From positions 4,030,001 through 4,094,000 of the forward strand of contig WJXW01000002.1 of assembly GCA_015832175.1 (NCBI GenBank): a stretch of 64,000 nt of DNA, read 5' to 3'. Positions 1 to 10,963 of the stretch are shown here, one piece after another. Below the pieces are notes generated by a model. It worked only from the letters and a program-made list of their open reading frames with translations, ran no database searches and had not been told where the DNA came from. Origin of the DNA: Paraphaeosphaeria minitans. Taxonomy: Eukaryota; Ascomycota; Dothideomycetes; Pleosporales; Didymosphaeriaceae. A program made the position numbers and the translations under genes. Each line of letters starts with the position of its first letter. Position 1 is the first letter of the stretch.

Positions 1-1070
1 ACCTCCGAACGGTACAAGATCATCATCGAGGGGAAGGCTTTCCCCAGTGACCATGTAAGCACATACATTTCGCCGCCATATCCCATACAAGGCTCACGTA
101 CCACCAGTACGCCGCTCAGTCGCAGCTTGCCCACCACGGCATCCCCTCCTCCGCCCTCATCCTCATCACGCCACCCTCCGACGACTCTCCCTGCCTCACC
201 ACCGAGCATATTCTCTCCGTCATCTCCCAACACAATGCCACCACCGCTCTCGTCCTGCTGCCAGGCATCCAGTTCTACTCGGGCCAGTTCTTTGATATCG
301 AGCTGATAACACGCCACTGTCACAGTTTGGGCATAATCGTCGGTTGGGACCTCGCACACGCCGTCGGTAACGTCCCCGTCAAGCTGCATGACTGGAACGT
401 TGACTTTGCCGCATGGTGCAACTACAAGTACATGAACGGCGGGCCCGGTGTCATAGGTGGACTATTCGTACACGACAACCACGGCAAGGTTGAGAAGGCC
501 CAGATTGACGGCGACGCAGAGCACAACGACACACGGGCTCATTACCGCCCACGTCTAAGCGGATGGTGGGGCAGCGACAAAAGCAGCCGTTTCCGCATGG
601 AGAACAAGTTTGTCCCCATTCCGGGTGCAAGCGGGTTCCAGCTCAGCAACCCCAGCGCTCTGGACATGTCGTCTGTTCTTGCCAGTTTGGATGTCTTCTC
701 TCTGACTTCCATGGAAGCGCTCCGCGCGCGGAGTGTACGCCTTACTGCCTACCTTGAACAGCGACTCCTACGCTATGACAGCAAGACACCGCCGTACAAG
801 ATTATCTCACCTACCAACCCCTCCGAGCGGGGCGCACAGATCAGTGTACTACTGAATCCAGGCCTCCTCGACTATGTTCTGCATTACATGGAAGAACAGG
901 GCGTAGTCGTCGACGAGCGGAAGCCAGACGTCTTGCGTGTGGCGCCTGCCCCGCTATACAATTCGTTCTGGGACGTCCATCGCTTCATCGTGAGTTTCCA
1001 GGAAGGATGCCGCAGAGCCATTGCACAAAAGGGCAAAGCATCCGCACAAACACCCAACGCCGTTGCATGA
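1..1070 (+). CDS. BNA5: Kynureninase, C-terminal part (5' end outside window)
   Basis: PLP enzyme of the kynurenine pathway (tryptophan to NAD): hydrolyses kynurenine or 3-hydroxykynurenine to anthranilate or 3-hydroxyanthranilate plus alanine. Coding parts are <1..54 and 108..1070, with a 53-bp intron (GTAAGC...CAG). The first exon ends FPSDH and the second begins YAAQSQLAHHG, as in the family. The segment GWDLAHAVGNVPVKLHDW, followed by the NYKYMNGGPG motif carrying the PLP lysine, is diagnostic. About 338 residues are visible; the family is usually 450-500, so roughly the first third is off the left edge. The frame is clean up to the TGA. Confident call; seen in the sequence and matched to known family motifs. 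Confidence 0.95.
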
Positions 1071-1589
1071 TTTTTACGACAGGATCTCAACAGCCATATT
1101 CGGTATACACCATCCCAGTATGTTGTACATGTAGGGCGGTATCGGCGTAGTATTTTTCTTCATTTCCGTGACATCACATATACCCAGGCAAAAGTTTGCG
1201 GTGGCAGAACACCGACCATAATTATTGTTTAACACATACCCCGACCATACTTCGCGTCTTCATGTTTCCATACTGCGTGGTTTACTATTCAAAGTGTTCA
1301 ATGTCATGGTGCAGTTTCGCGATTTGTTATTCCATCCTTTGACCGACTATGGTCGACAGAGCCCAACATCCGCGGTACTCTACCACCCAACAGGTTACCC
1401 AAAACCCATAGTCCCACTACCTGGACCGCACCTCTAAAAATCACAGTTATTGAACCCTCTACAAACCCACACACAGGCTGCAATTTCTTCCATCGGAATC
1501 TCCGCGCAATACAGAGTTTGAAACCAGCACACACAACCACGCTCTTCTACCAATCCAAACCCCACCCATACTCAACTAAATATCCCACA
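1071..1589. other. Intergenic: 3' end of kynureninase and promoter of next gene
   Basis: I see no coding frame with family resemblance here. The stretch just before 1590 is C/A-rich with few G residues, as in fungal 5' leaders. Confidence 0.5.
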
Positions 1590-2382
1590 ATGAAGCCTAC
1601 ACACGTCTTCACCTGGGCCGCCCTCCTCGTAGGCGCCCCGCATACCACAGCCCAGCTCGTTGACCCCGTAACTTCCAATGACACCAAGCTCGAAGCGCGT
1701 CGGAACAAACTCAGCAGATTGACGTGGTGGAAAGGTGCGCCGGTCGAGACGACGTTGGCGAAGGCAACTGTCAAATGCGCGATAGAAACAGGCCAGGCCA
1801 TAGAAGCGACGCTGCAATCGACACTTCCAACGATGGCGGAGGCCCTGAGCACGTGTAGTACAAGTAAAAGCAGGGCGAGCAGGACGGCAGCCATTACGAC
1901 TTCGGCCCCAGCGGTCGAGTCATCCATGGCTGTGACCTTGGAAACCCCATCTCGCTCTAGCATCGCAGCGGTGGACAAACGTGAGGAGGCGGCCAGTGCC
2001 AGAGCGCCAGCACTCGAGACACTTACGCAGCCATGCGCGGCTAGTCAGCATCGGATCTCGATTCCTACACAAACTACAAGCACAGCTCAACCAGCTGACA
2101 CCATCTTCGTCACGGAGTCGGCAGGCAGGCTTTGCCCTCGGCCTGGGCCTAGGTCTGCCATGTCTGTTGATCATTGCGCTAGCGTGGGCTCTTTGGGCAG
2201 AGACGGTGCTGCTGTAATCGCTACCTGGCGGGATGGTGAGGAAGCCTAGTGAGGCTGCCGAAGAGGAAGAAGCCGGTTATGGAAAGAATGAAAAAGAGTT
2301 GGAGAGCGTCGTAATTGGTCCCGCGACCATGTATCAGAACGATCGGGGCAGACGGGAGGAGGAGGGAGCAGGGCAGAGGTAG
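1590..2382 (+). CDS. Hypothetical signal-peptide and single-pass membrane protein
   Basis: No family recognised. The ATG at 1590 opens a signal peptide (MKPTHVFTWAALLVGAPHTT) and a Ser/Thr/Ala-rich stretch. About 170 codons later the signal changes frame: in frame +1 there is a strong membrane segment (AGFALGLGLGLPCLLIIALA, about 2128-2187). A TAA at 2215 is removed by a possible 36-bp intron, 2214..2249 (GTAATC...CCTAG). This joins the membrane segment in frame to a charged tail (EAAEEEEAGYGKNEKELES...) ending at the TAG at 2380-2382. Signal, Ser/Thr-rich ectodomain, one helix and an acidic cytoplasmic tail is the layout of fungal Wsc/Mid2-like sensors, but I see no WSC cysteines. The frame change between about 1850 and 2110 must be another intron that I could not place, so the middle of the protein is uncertain. 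Confidence 0.5.
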
Positions 2383-2436
2383 GCAGACTGCACATCTACC
2401 AAGACAATAGATAATGAATCTCACGGGAGTTCACGC

Positions 2437-4926
2437 TCAAGCAAATCCCCCCGTGATGTCCATCCCATCGATCCCCCACAGGAAACTTCCGTCGAACCGC
2501 CAGTCCAAATCCCCAGTAAGGTCAAACGGATCTTGCAGCGCCAGTGACACTTCGCCGGCACCTTCCACGCCGGCACCCCCTGAGCCAAGTCTCTCCATCG
2601 ACGGATTGGGCACACCAAGCGCATTACCCGCGCACACCTGCCCATTTCCAGCAGTCTGCTGCTCCGAGTCCCGCATCCCAGGCTGCGGCTGCGAATAAAC
2701 GAACCCCCTCTGTCCAGGAGCCTCCTCAAACCTTTGCAGCAGCTCCTTCAGCCCATTCACAACCTGCCTCGCAACATGTCCCTGGCTAGCATTATCCGCC
2801 ACACGGACAAGCACCGCGACGAGCTGCCTCACAGCCCCAAGCGCCATCTTCGTGTGAAACGCGAGTCCATACTGTACGAGGTCGTGCGGTAGGCGCAGCG
2901 GGGACGACGAACTCGACGTGTCTGTTTGTGCAAACACCACGGCCATTTTCAGCAAGAAAGACGCGCACACGGCGACCATAGCGTGCACGAAGATGGGTAG
3001 TCCGATGAGGCCGTTCTGCAGGGTCGAGTCATCGACGATGAGCCGCGCGGTGCTCATCGCCGCGACGATGGCGTTATTCGCCGCCTCCTGTCTCTCCCAG
3101 TTCGTCCGCAGGCCGGGGCTGTCGGATGATTCTTCGCGCCCAGATATCCCGCGCAGCGCGACCGAGTTCAGTTGGAAGCGTGCGAGGTGGTAGTACAGCA
3201 TGTTCCCGCGAGGCAGGGCTACGTTCTCTCTCACACCACCGCCTTCGCTCCCTTGATGGTCCAGCCGCCACGTATCCAGCGCGAGATTGAAGCTCTGCAG
3301 CTTCTCGAAATCACTGCCGCTGAGCTCGAGATCCGGGTCGCAGCCATACATGAGCCAGATGCTGGCCAATACGCGGAACAGCTTGACCTGCGCGACGAGC
3401 CCCTTGTCCCCCTTCGAGGAGAGCTCGCTGGTAAGCAATTTCTCCGCATTACGAATAGCTGCGTCTTCGTGCATAAGAGGCGGACGGCCGTATGCCAGTG
3501 CGAACTGGTGGTCGCAGACGTAGAGCACGTACCAGAGACGGACGCGCTCGTAGGAATTGTGGTGGCTGCTGCGGGCGAACTGGAGGGAGGATTTGTGCAG
3601 GTTCATTTCTGTAGCGACGCGTACGGCGCGACTGCAGAGGGCCCAGCTGAGGGAGGTGAGGTAGAAGGCACCGATGCAGAGAGCGCGGACTATGTCGAGG
3701 TTTTGACGGCGGAGGAGGCAGGAACGGCGCATAAGAGAAACGAAGGCGCCATAGGTGGCGTGGAGAGTGGCTTCGCGCGAGGGGATGTGTAGGGCTGCTA
3801 CTGTGAGGACGACCTACAATGCGGGATGGAAAAGTCAGTGTGATGTTTTCTCGTAAAAATGGAGAGGTGTGTAAGCTGACTGCTGATTCGTGAAAGTCCC
3901 AGACCCAGCTTCCACTTTTTCAAGAACAGTGACACCTGGGCACCGGCAGCATCAATACCACGTGGTAACCTAGAATTACGTACCGTTACCAAGAATGACG
4001 AAGACTGGCGTGCTTCACTCAACGTTCTATGCGAACAGAGCATACCGTCCAAAAGAAGGGGTTAATGTGGTCACGATAGAAGTCGTACAAATACTCGGCC
4101 TCAACCAGGGGCAGCACGCCTTGATCAATCAGGTCCGGCCCATTAACGTCGGACGGATCAACTCTGATGAGACTTGACTTGGTCGGATCCGTGAGATTAT
4201 AGAGGTTATTCATGGGCAGAGGAACTAAATCCGAGTCATCATCCTGAAGGTGCATTCCTGCATAGGGCCCTTCCGCAGTGAAGCTCCCTTGAGAGGGTCC
4301 AACAGTTGAAACTGCGGCTGGGGAGACATCGTGCAGGCTTTGAATCGGCAAGACTTCGGTCCTGCGCTCGTGTTCAATGTGCTGCGTGGAGTCCGAACGC
4401 TCTGGCCTCTTAGGTTTGTCAAGCGGCGGAAGTCGTGAATGGCTGAGTAGAAGTTCCACCGCCTCTTGCAGGTTTTGTACCGTCGCCGCGGTGTGCGATT
4501 TCCATCTATTCTTGTAAGACGAAGCCCCTACGACCTCCCGAGAAGTCACTGAACTCACTTTGCGTCACCGTCCATGAACTTCTGAGCAAAGTTGTACGGC
4601 TCGCAGTGCACTTTTCTCTTCAGGCATTTGGTGCAAGAAGTCTGCCCAGGTGCGGTGTAACATTTGCTCTTGAGCGCTTTACATTCTGCACCTGATCTCT
4701 CTATAAGTCTCGTGAAGTATCATGGTTAGATGCATTCCTACGAACATGCTCGAGTTAGCCGAGGTCTGGGGGCATTCGCATTGACCGACGTCGGATGTGG
4801 TGCCTCCGTCATCGATTCTGGACTGAGGCGTGGTCGCTTGTTGCTGTACATTGGGGATGCACTCGAAGCGGATTTACAGAATGGGAAGATGGTCGAGAAT
4901 GAGGAAGACGTAATGGTTTGGGCCAA
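2437..4926 (-). CDS. Zn2Cys6 fungal-specific transcription factor, frame breaks in N-terminal half
   Basis: Nuclear regulator. The N-terminal binuclear zinc cluster is visible at about 4600-4680 as C-x6-C-x8-C-x2-C-x6-C (ECKALKSKC...CTKCLKRKVHCEP); the first cysteine probably lies in an upstream exon (ends RLTRAC, about 4740). The Fungal_trans domain follows: INPFFW...SSSFLVT at 3984-4070, a clear 170-bp intron (3814..3983, GTACGT...TTGTAG), then VVLTVAALHIPSREATLH and the large clean exon 2437..3813, including RVRLWYVLYVCDHQFALAYG. The probable start is MYSNKRPRLSPES (about 4840). Three joins do not resolve with consensus sites: first Cys to zinc cluster, cluster to linker (about 4560), and FFWTV to CSHRTLSEARQ (about 4030), where two frames meet with no room for a normal intron. 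Either 41-45-bp introns are used or the gene is damaged. No regulon can be inferred. Confidence 0.7.
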
Positions 4927-5960
4927 GGTAGAGGTGTTTATTTTGGACGACTAGCGATTAGGTAGTCCGATCTTGGTTAGATCGGACATTAGTGAAGGCT
5001 AGGGGACATGTATCGACATGCACTGGAAAGACCCACGATTCTGCATGTTATGTGGACATAACTTCTTTATTGTGGCGGCAAGATCAGGCAGCCCTCAAAA
5101 ACTCTAAAGACAGAGTTACAGTCACACCACAGGACTACAGCCAACGCTCGGATATTACAAATCTCATCCAAGATGTACTGGGAACTGTACCTTAAGATGC
5201 TGCTGAATACATGCCGCTTTGTGATAACCACTACGTATACAGCCAAGCTTATACCGTATCATTTGACTTGACACATGCTCAAAGGCGCCTCTCTAGACTG
5301 CAATCTTCTCGGTTTTATAGTTCAAAGCGGAGCATCACCACCGAGGTCGCCTGACGAACAAGATGGCCCCATCCCAAAGGACTTGTTCCCCATGGGAAAA
5401 CCCCACCCGCTAGTCTAGTATCTGATGGCTAGAGAACGGCGGCATGAGCGCCGTGACAGGGGAAGCGCATTCGACAACTTTGTGCGGCCATTTCCGTGAG
5501 GGGAGGGCGGAGAATCCGCCGTCGCTGATCTGGGAGACTTGGGTGGCTGCTCCAAGAGTTAGTGTTAGGAGGTTGGTTAACGGCGGTTTCGCCGTTGCTG
5601 CCCCGCAACAGCCCCAGCATCCCTGCCTACAAAGGTTTAACGCTGCTCAACGGAGACACGCCGACAAGCTACCGAGCAACGATGCACGACATTCCGCACT
5701 ACATTCATCATGTTGTCGGCGAAAAAGCCGGAAGGCAGTGTCTCGCATGCAACGACGGGACATGTTAGGTATTGAAGACCCTCGGTTCTTTCGTAGCATA
5801 TCAGCGATATATTTGCCATACCACGGCCTTCGTTCATATATATCCAAGGGAGCTGAATTTGTGCTACCTTAAGCGACAGTATCTCTCGTTGAGAAAGAAA
5901 CAAATAATTACTGGATATCTCTTTTCGCCATTCAGAGATTGTGTAGCCTTACTAGCAGAG
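4927..5960. other. Intergenic with a CGG/CCG palindrome
   Basis: No convincing gene; open frames here overlap on both strands and show no family resemblance. An 18-bp palindrome AACGGCG-gttt-CGCCGTT lies at 5579-5596 and pairs CGG with CCG half-sites, as Zn2Cys6 regulators can bind. It sits about 370 bp upstream of the PdxA-like gene. A regulatory role is inference. Confidence 0.35.
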
Positions 5961-7125
5961 ATGGCTGCCGCAGCTGATCTCGTCAAGACCACTCAACCTC
6001 GTCGCCCTCGCATCGCAGTCACTCTGGGCGACCCATCTGGAATCGGCCCAGAACTCGCAGCCAAGCTGCTCAGCAACCCGTCAAACCGCGAGAGCCGACA
6101 TCGTCCTACTGGCAGACGAAGATGAGTTCCGGAGTGCGATTCACGATGCAGGGGGCGTGCATGTCGTCGCCACAAGTGGCCGCGCCGGTCCACAAGAGAT
6201 TCAAATACTCGACGACCACACATCGACAGAGTACCAGACACAAAGAGGCGAAGTATCCAAGGACAGCGGTGCCCGGTGCATTTACCGATTAAAAAGAGCA
6301 CTCAAGCTGGCACAAGCGGGCGAGATCGATGGCATCGTCTTCGCGCCGCTGAACAAGAGCTCGTTGAAACTTGCCGGCATGAAAGAGGAGGACGAGCTAC
6401 GTTGGTTTGCCAATCAGCTCAACTTCAAGGGTACTACGAGCGAGATCAACATTGCGGGGTCACTCTGGATAGGTAGGGTGACGAGCTACATCGGTGTGGA
6501 GGAGCTCGCTCGGCGCATCACGAAAGAATCGACCATGAGAGCGATCGAGCTACTCCACCGACTTCGGTATGATCGTCAATCCCATTATTGTTTCTGAACT
6601 TGGATACTGATCGAGACTTGCAGCTGGGAATCTGGTGTCGATGCGCCACGCCTCGGTGTGTGCGCCCTCAACCCGCATAACGGTGAGAACGGCGCATTTG
6701 GTCGCCAGGAAATCGACGCCATCCGGCCCGCAGTCGAAGCCAGTCGTGCGAATGGCATCGATGTGCAGGGCCCGTTTCCCTGCGATACTATCTTCCTCAA
6801 GCGCCAGCACTTCGATGGCATCGTCACTATGTATCACGATCAAGGGCAGATCGCGATGAAGCTGCTGTCATTCGACGGCGGCGTCACCGTCCAGGGTGGG
6901 CTGCCGTTACCTATCGCGACGCCTGCGCATGGCACAGCCTTCGACATTGCGGGAAGGAATCTCGCGGCTGTCACGAGCACCCAGAACGCGTTCGACCTTG
7001 CCGTGACTATGGCGGATCGGCGAATCCAGAAGCAGGCTCAAGGCGAGGTGGAGAGAGCGGTTCCGTTGAAGCGTGCGGCGCTGCCGCAAGTGAATGTCGT
7101 AGAGCTGCATGCGACATGCTGCTAA
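5961..7125 (+). pseudogene. PdxA-family dehydrogenase (4-hydroxythreonine-4-P / four-carbon acid phosphate type), frameshifted
   Basis: Family: metal- and NAD-dependent oxidative decarboxylases (PdxA, PdxA2). Parts are 5961..6566 and 6624..7125, with a 57-bp intron (GTATGA...TTGCAG) joining LLHRLR to WESGVDAPRLG. Motifs: N-terminal VTLGDPSGIGPELAAKLL, central ALNPHNGENGAFG and C-terminal TMYHDQGQIAMKLL, the last two carrying metal-ligand histidines. Two defects are visible. The ATG frame runs ...NPSNRE then to a TGA at 6123, while the true continuation RADIVLLADEDEF lies in another frame: a small indel near 6090 with no room for an intron. The third metal-ligand position, normally T-T/S-H, reads TSY. 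Fungi make PLP by the SNZ/SNO route, so this copy is more likely related to bacterial PdxA2-type acid-sugar catabolism, possibly acquired by transfer (inference). A sequencing error at the indel is possible. Confidence 0.75.
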
Positions 7126-7289
7126 GTTGTTTGTGAACAAAGGTTGCATGGGCTGTATAGATATCTTAGGAATAGATCAAAGCATTAGCAAAAGACCCCG
7201 GAATTGACGTCGTGTATCTAACATAGCTCGGCTGAGCATACGGCCTTGCCCTTTTGACCCCGAGAGTGCAGTCTAATCTATCCCGCTCC

Positions 7290-7738
7290 TCTTCCACCTC
7301 ACTGGGGCGAAGGTCCGTAAAAACTTGTTCGACTTTTTCGGAGCCGCTCGCGAAAGGTTTACCGACATCCCTTGGATAGATACGCTTTGCATCGAATAAA
7401 CAACGCAGAGAAAAGTTGTCAAGTCCAACGCATGGGAAAGATTTACGAGAATGCCCGAGAACTACTTGTCTCGTTAGGAATGGAGCAGAATCTCGACGAA
7501 CTCTTCGAAACAGAGACATTTGCCGGCCTACTTGCGGCCAACGAGCGGCCCATTTCGCGAACAGCTTACTGGCCTAGCGTGCAGAACGTATTGTTCAAGA
7601 CTCTGGATCGTGCAGGACATTACGGTAGCCGTTGGGTCCGGTCACTCTTTTACTGTTGAAGTTTTTCCGATGTCGCTCCCGTATACAAGGGCGGCACCCT
7701 TTTGGATCCGCATGGAATGGACAACGTTCTCGAAGTAG
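7290..7738 (+). pseudogene. HET (heterokaryon incompatibility) domain relic
   Basis: HET domains trigger cell death after fusion of unlike fungal strains. Three fragments in three frames follow HET order. The first (about 7311-7407) reads KNLFDFFGAARERFTDIPWI then DTLCI and meets a stop just where the family has DALCINQ. The second (about 7405-7560) reads NNAEKSCQVQRMGKIYENAR then ELLVSLG, the usual region between INQ and the VWLG-like motif. The third (about 7575-7640) reads SRLWIVQDITVA, matching R-V/L-W-V/I-x-Q-E. At least two frameshifts separate them and no start is visible. The region after 7738 has more short open frames but no motif I can name. A dead gene copy is the simplest reading. 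Confidence 0.6.
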
Positions 7739-8412
7739 ACTCAATTTTGTTGAAACCTCGTGAAGGAGGAGGCACTCTGTTGCTTGTTGGTATGAAGACT
7801 GGCGAGAAGCTGTTGAAGGCGACCAAGAAGCGGGTACAGGCAGGCAATCCTGAGGTCAGTGTCCACTGGGGGTCGGATCTCGACACTGGGAAGCGAAGGG
7901 CTCGTGGAACGCTACAAGGAAGCTTCGAAGTGGTTGAAGGTGTATTCTGAGCTGAACCAGTCGGGGGTCCTTAATAGTCTTTTCACCGATAGAGTCGGGA
8001 TTTCAACGAACTTTTGAAGGCGATAGTGAAGATGTGTAGTGGACAAAGGGAATTCCTGGTGCAACGATGATCTCGTGTTACTCTTGCACGTGCTGTGCTG
8101 AGCGGATACCACTGGCAGTAATATCTCTACTGTGCTAGCCTATTGCCGTACTCCGAAGATGCTGCCGTATGACGTGATACAGAATCGCAGTGGGCCTATC
8201 TTAGCATGTAACGTGGTATTCACACGGCCTAAAGGTGTGACTTGTGTTGCGAAGACACCGTCTCCTCCGTTCATAACAAGTATGGCTCCCCGCCAGTTCA
8301 GCGCGCATAGCCTGAAGATAGCTGCGCAAGACCTATTTCGGAACGACCTGGAGATGTTGGTGGAGGGAGAATGGCTGTATATTAAGTATGCGGTGTTTTT
8401 AACGTGGTGCAC
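7739..8412. other. Probable decayed downstream part of the HET relic
   Basis: Several open frames of 65-96 codons overlap here. None has a recognisable motif and none carries the flanking protein families onward. It may be the decayed C-terminal region of the HET gene or the 5' region of the next gene. Confidence 0.3.
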
Positions 8413-8979
8413 ATGTCGCTAATGCGCAGGTATAGCCGCCTCGTTTTGTCGACTCTGATACCTGCAGGTTCTAGCGTCATTGTCCGCAAGAGGCTCTTCC
8501 ATTACCTCTGCGACAAGTTTGCTGTTCCGAAACATACCCGCATAGTGCGAACGATGGCGTGTAGAACAGAGGGACCCTCCGCATCAATGGAAACCACGCA
8601 GAATCGCAGGACCGAGGAAAATACCCTGACATCCTCAATCAGCCATACACCACCGGCCCAAAGCTCGCTAACCACGCAATACACCTTCATCCAGCCGTAC
8701 ATCAGCACGTCGCAAGTCTCTTCGCCGACAGTGGCACCTGAGAATCGAGACGCCTTAACAACTGGATCGTGGATCGGGATATGTGCTGGAGTTTCCATTG
8801 GAGTCTTGTTGATCGCTGGTGCAGCCCTTTTCCTCGTTATGCGCATGCGTCGAAGAAAGAAAGACGCCAGCGAAAGATATAGAGCCCAATCGTATCCTCT
8901 CAAGTGCATCCTGGACGAAAGAAGGGTACATACTTTGTTAGACTTATCCATGTATAGAGGGCTGTCTACACTGAACTGA
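8413..8979 (+). CDS. Hypothetical single-pass membrane protein, Ser/Thr-rich
   Basis: No family recognised. An open frame from the first in-frame ATG (8413) to the TGA at 8977-8979 contains a Ser/Thr/Pro-rich stretch (about codons 60-115), one strong membrane helix (GSWIGICAGVSIGVLLIAGA) and a basic stop-transfer MRMRRRKKDASERYR. This is the layout of fungal surface proteins with a short cytoplasmic tail. The N-terminal 50 residues have no signal peptide and read poorly, so the real 5' end is probably an upstream exon, or starts at METTQNRR (8588). The membrane segment is clear; the gene model is uncertain. Confidence 0.45.
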   Translation: MSLMRRYSRLVLSTLIPAGSSVIVRKRLFHYLCDKFAVPKHTRIVRTMACRTEGPSASMETTQNRRTEENTLTSSISHTPPAQSSLTTQYTFIQPYISTSQVSSPTVAPENRDALTTGSWIGICAGVSIGVLLIAGAALFLVMRMRRRKKDASERYRAQSYPLKCILDERRVHTLLDLSMYRGLSTLN

Positions 8980-9481
8980 AGAGTTAGTGGATCAAGAAGG
9001 TTGGGCGGTACGATGTCATATCCATTCCGTACGAAATGAGGCGTGGTAAAATAGAACGGTAGTGTCAATGAGAAATCGCCAGCCTGTGAAGCGTTGCAAC
9101 CTGACTCAGATCCGAGACATGAGTAAAACAAGCGGCAAGCCGCGTCCCAGGAAATGTCTGTTCATTTACTGCTCGTGCGCTGCTTCTTCACGGCAGGCGA
9201 GTTGATGCTTACTACGACGTGCAAACTCAAGAAAGGTTGGGGTTGAGGAACAGGGCGTTCGCGCTAAATTACCTAGCGCGCGTCGTGCACGGGCCGCCCA
9301 ACCTCACGAAAGCCAGCCACCTCAATCTTCCTGCCATCATGAAAATCACAACGCGCGTCGCCATCATGCATCTTATAAGATCGGAACCCTTGCATTGGAG
9401 AACACCTACTCTCCACGGTTGTCCGGTCGATACTACCGTCCCATTCCTTGCATCAACTTCACGACCTTGACATCTTCAATC
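8980..9481. promoter_or_regulatory. Intergenic and promoter of the 9.5-kb gene
   Basis: No gene seen. A TATA-like CTTATAAGAT lies at about 9370-9380, some 105 bp before the ATG at 9482, followed by a C/T-rich leader. This is a plausible core promoter for the secreted protein downstream. Confidence 0.4.
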
Positions 9482-10036
9482 ATGCAGCTTACATCGCTGT
9501 ACTTCACCTTACTGCTCTCTCTGACCTCTGGTCTACCTTTGGAAGGCGCTCCGATTCGACATCCGGTAGCACGCTCAAAGACTTATGCAGTTGTCAACGT
9601 AGATGGAGGCTCGTCAACAGCAGCTCAACAAGGAACGACCACTATAATCGATGATCAAACCAAAACGGTCCAAGTCACGGATGCTGCCTCCACAATCACC
9701 ACCACAGACAGTGTGACAACTACCGTTGCCCCTGCCCCGATACCGACGAGCTCGACGACCTCTTTTAGCTCCATCAGCTCGAGCAAGTCGAGCAGCAGAT
9801 CCACAACCTCAAGTGCCAGTTCGGCCGAACCCTCAACTTCGATTCAAAACACCACCAACCCCACGACTACGGCCAATCCAGCAACTACGTCCAAGGCGTC
9901 AGCTACTACACAACCAGAGCAAAGTCCAGAAACGAGCCTCGTTACTGTGACCATTACGGAAGGTCCTGCGCCAACAGAATGGTACGATAACGGGTTCTGG
10001 CATACAAGATATCCCATCAAGACGAGATGGGAGTAG
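9482..10036 (+). CDS. Secreted Ser/Thr-rich protein
   Basis: Single-exon frame of 184 residues. The ATG at 9482 is chosen because it opens a signal peptide (MQLTSLYFTLLLSLTSGLPL); the frame upstream lacks one. The mature part has a short N-terminal segment, then about 90 residues very rich in Ser and Thr, which would be heavily O-glycosylated. It ends in a conserved-looking tail: VTVTITEGPAPTEWYDNGFW then HTRYPIKTRWE. There is no membrane helix or GPI signal at the C-terminus, so it is probably released or wall-bound. I recognise the style of small fungal secreted proteins but no named family; function unknown. Confidence 0.65.
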   Translation: MQLTSLYFTLLLSLTSGLPLEGAPIRHPVARSKTYAVVNVDGGSSTAAQQGTTTIIDDQTKTVQVTDAASTITTTDSVTTTVAPAPIPTSSTTSFSSISSSKSSSRSTTSSASSAEPSTSIQNTTNPTTTANPATTSKASATTQPEQSPETSLVTVTITEGPAPTEWYDNGFWHTRYPIKTRWE

Positions 10037-10963
10037 CCTGCCTCTTCTCAGCTGCGCAGTACTCCAACGCAAATTTGGCCAATATGAATGTCAGAACTGC
10101 TTTTCTTGAACATATTTGAAACGAACGGTTTGAGGGGACAAGGCGTGGTTTGAATTGGTGAGCCTCGATCGAAGGGTGAGATGTGGATGCATCACAATGG
10201 CGTTTTTCATGATAATGCAGTGCGCAAGACATGAGTTTAGAACATGAGTCTGAATAGTAAGCTTAGCATAATAACAAAGACTGTGTACGAATATTACCTT
10301 CCTAAGTTGCGGGACTCATTCACATCGCCATTGAATGCTTATGCCGATCCGCTTATGTTCTTGCTCTGATTTGCACAGAGAGTCGATGGGGTGCAGTGTG
10401 CGCGATGCCTACAGTCCACCCAATCAGGCAAAGTGCTTCCGCGTGGAAGCGTACCAGAAGAGGCATAGACTACCGCAGCTGCTGTCCAATTGGTCCGAGA
10501 CAACCCTGCATGCTGTTGCCACTCCTCTCTCCACTTCCAGCTCATGGTAGCTCTTTGCACTCAAAATTGCCATCTACCGCCGATCGGAATTTTCTATTCC
10601 TTGCTCCAGAGTGCAGAGCTGCGATCGATCTTCGAATGCCCTTCTGCTCGGTCACCCAGGTTAGCATTCTCCCGCAAGCGTCAAGAAAAGGCCCGGCCAC
10701 GAGTTGCCCACATGGCACGCGTGCAGATCCCACCCCAGAACCCTGGAATAGAGTGCAAAGGGAAGATTGCGTAGCAATAGATGAAACATGGTTTCCGAAC
10801 CGCCGAGAGCCCGAATGGCTTAGACATACGCAGTGCCAGCGACATTACCGTACTAGCCGGACGTAACGATCACCCGAGATTGTTTGGATACTCCTTCAAA
10901 CGACTGGTGGACATTAACATCGATTCGCCATCAGACGGTATTTGCTCGCGCACAGGAGGATAG
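10037..10963. other. Intergenic, no gene seen
   Basis: Open frames of 60-156 codons overlap in all frames without motifs, signal peptide or splice pattern. Nothing is supported until the transporter relic begins at about 10964. Confidence 0.45.

Noticed and set aside
1547..1978. 143-codon minus-strand frame with a hydrophobic stretch
   Set aside because: It overlaps the + strand signal-peptide gene, lacks its own start context and mirrors an Ala/Thr-rich coding strand.
5444..5872. 142-codon + strand frame before the PdxA-like gene
   Set aside because: No motif, several competing frames on both strands and no splice logic.
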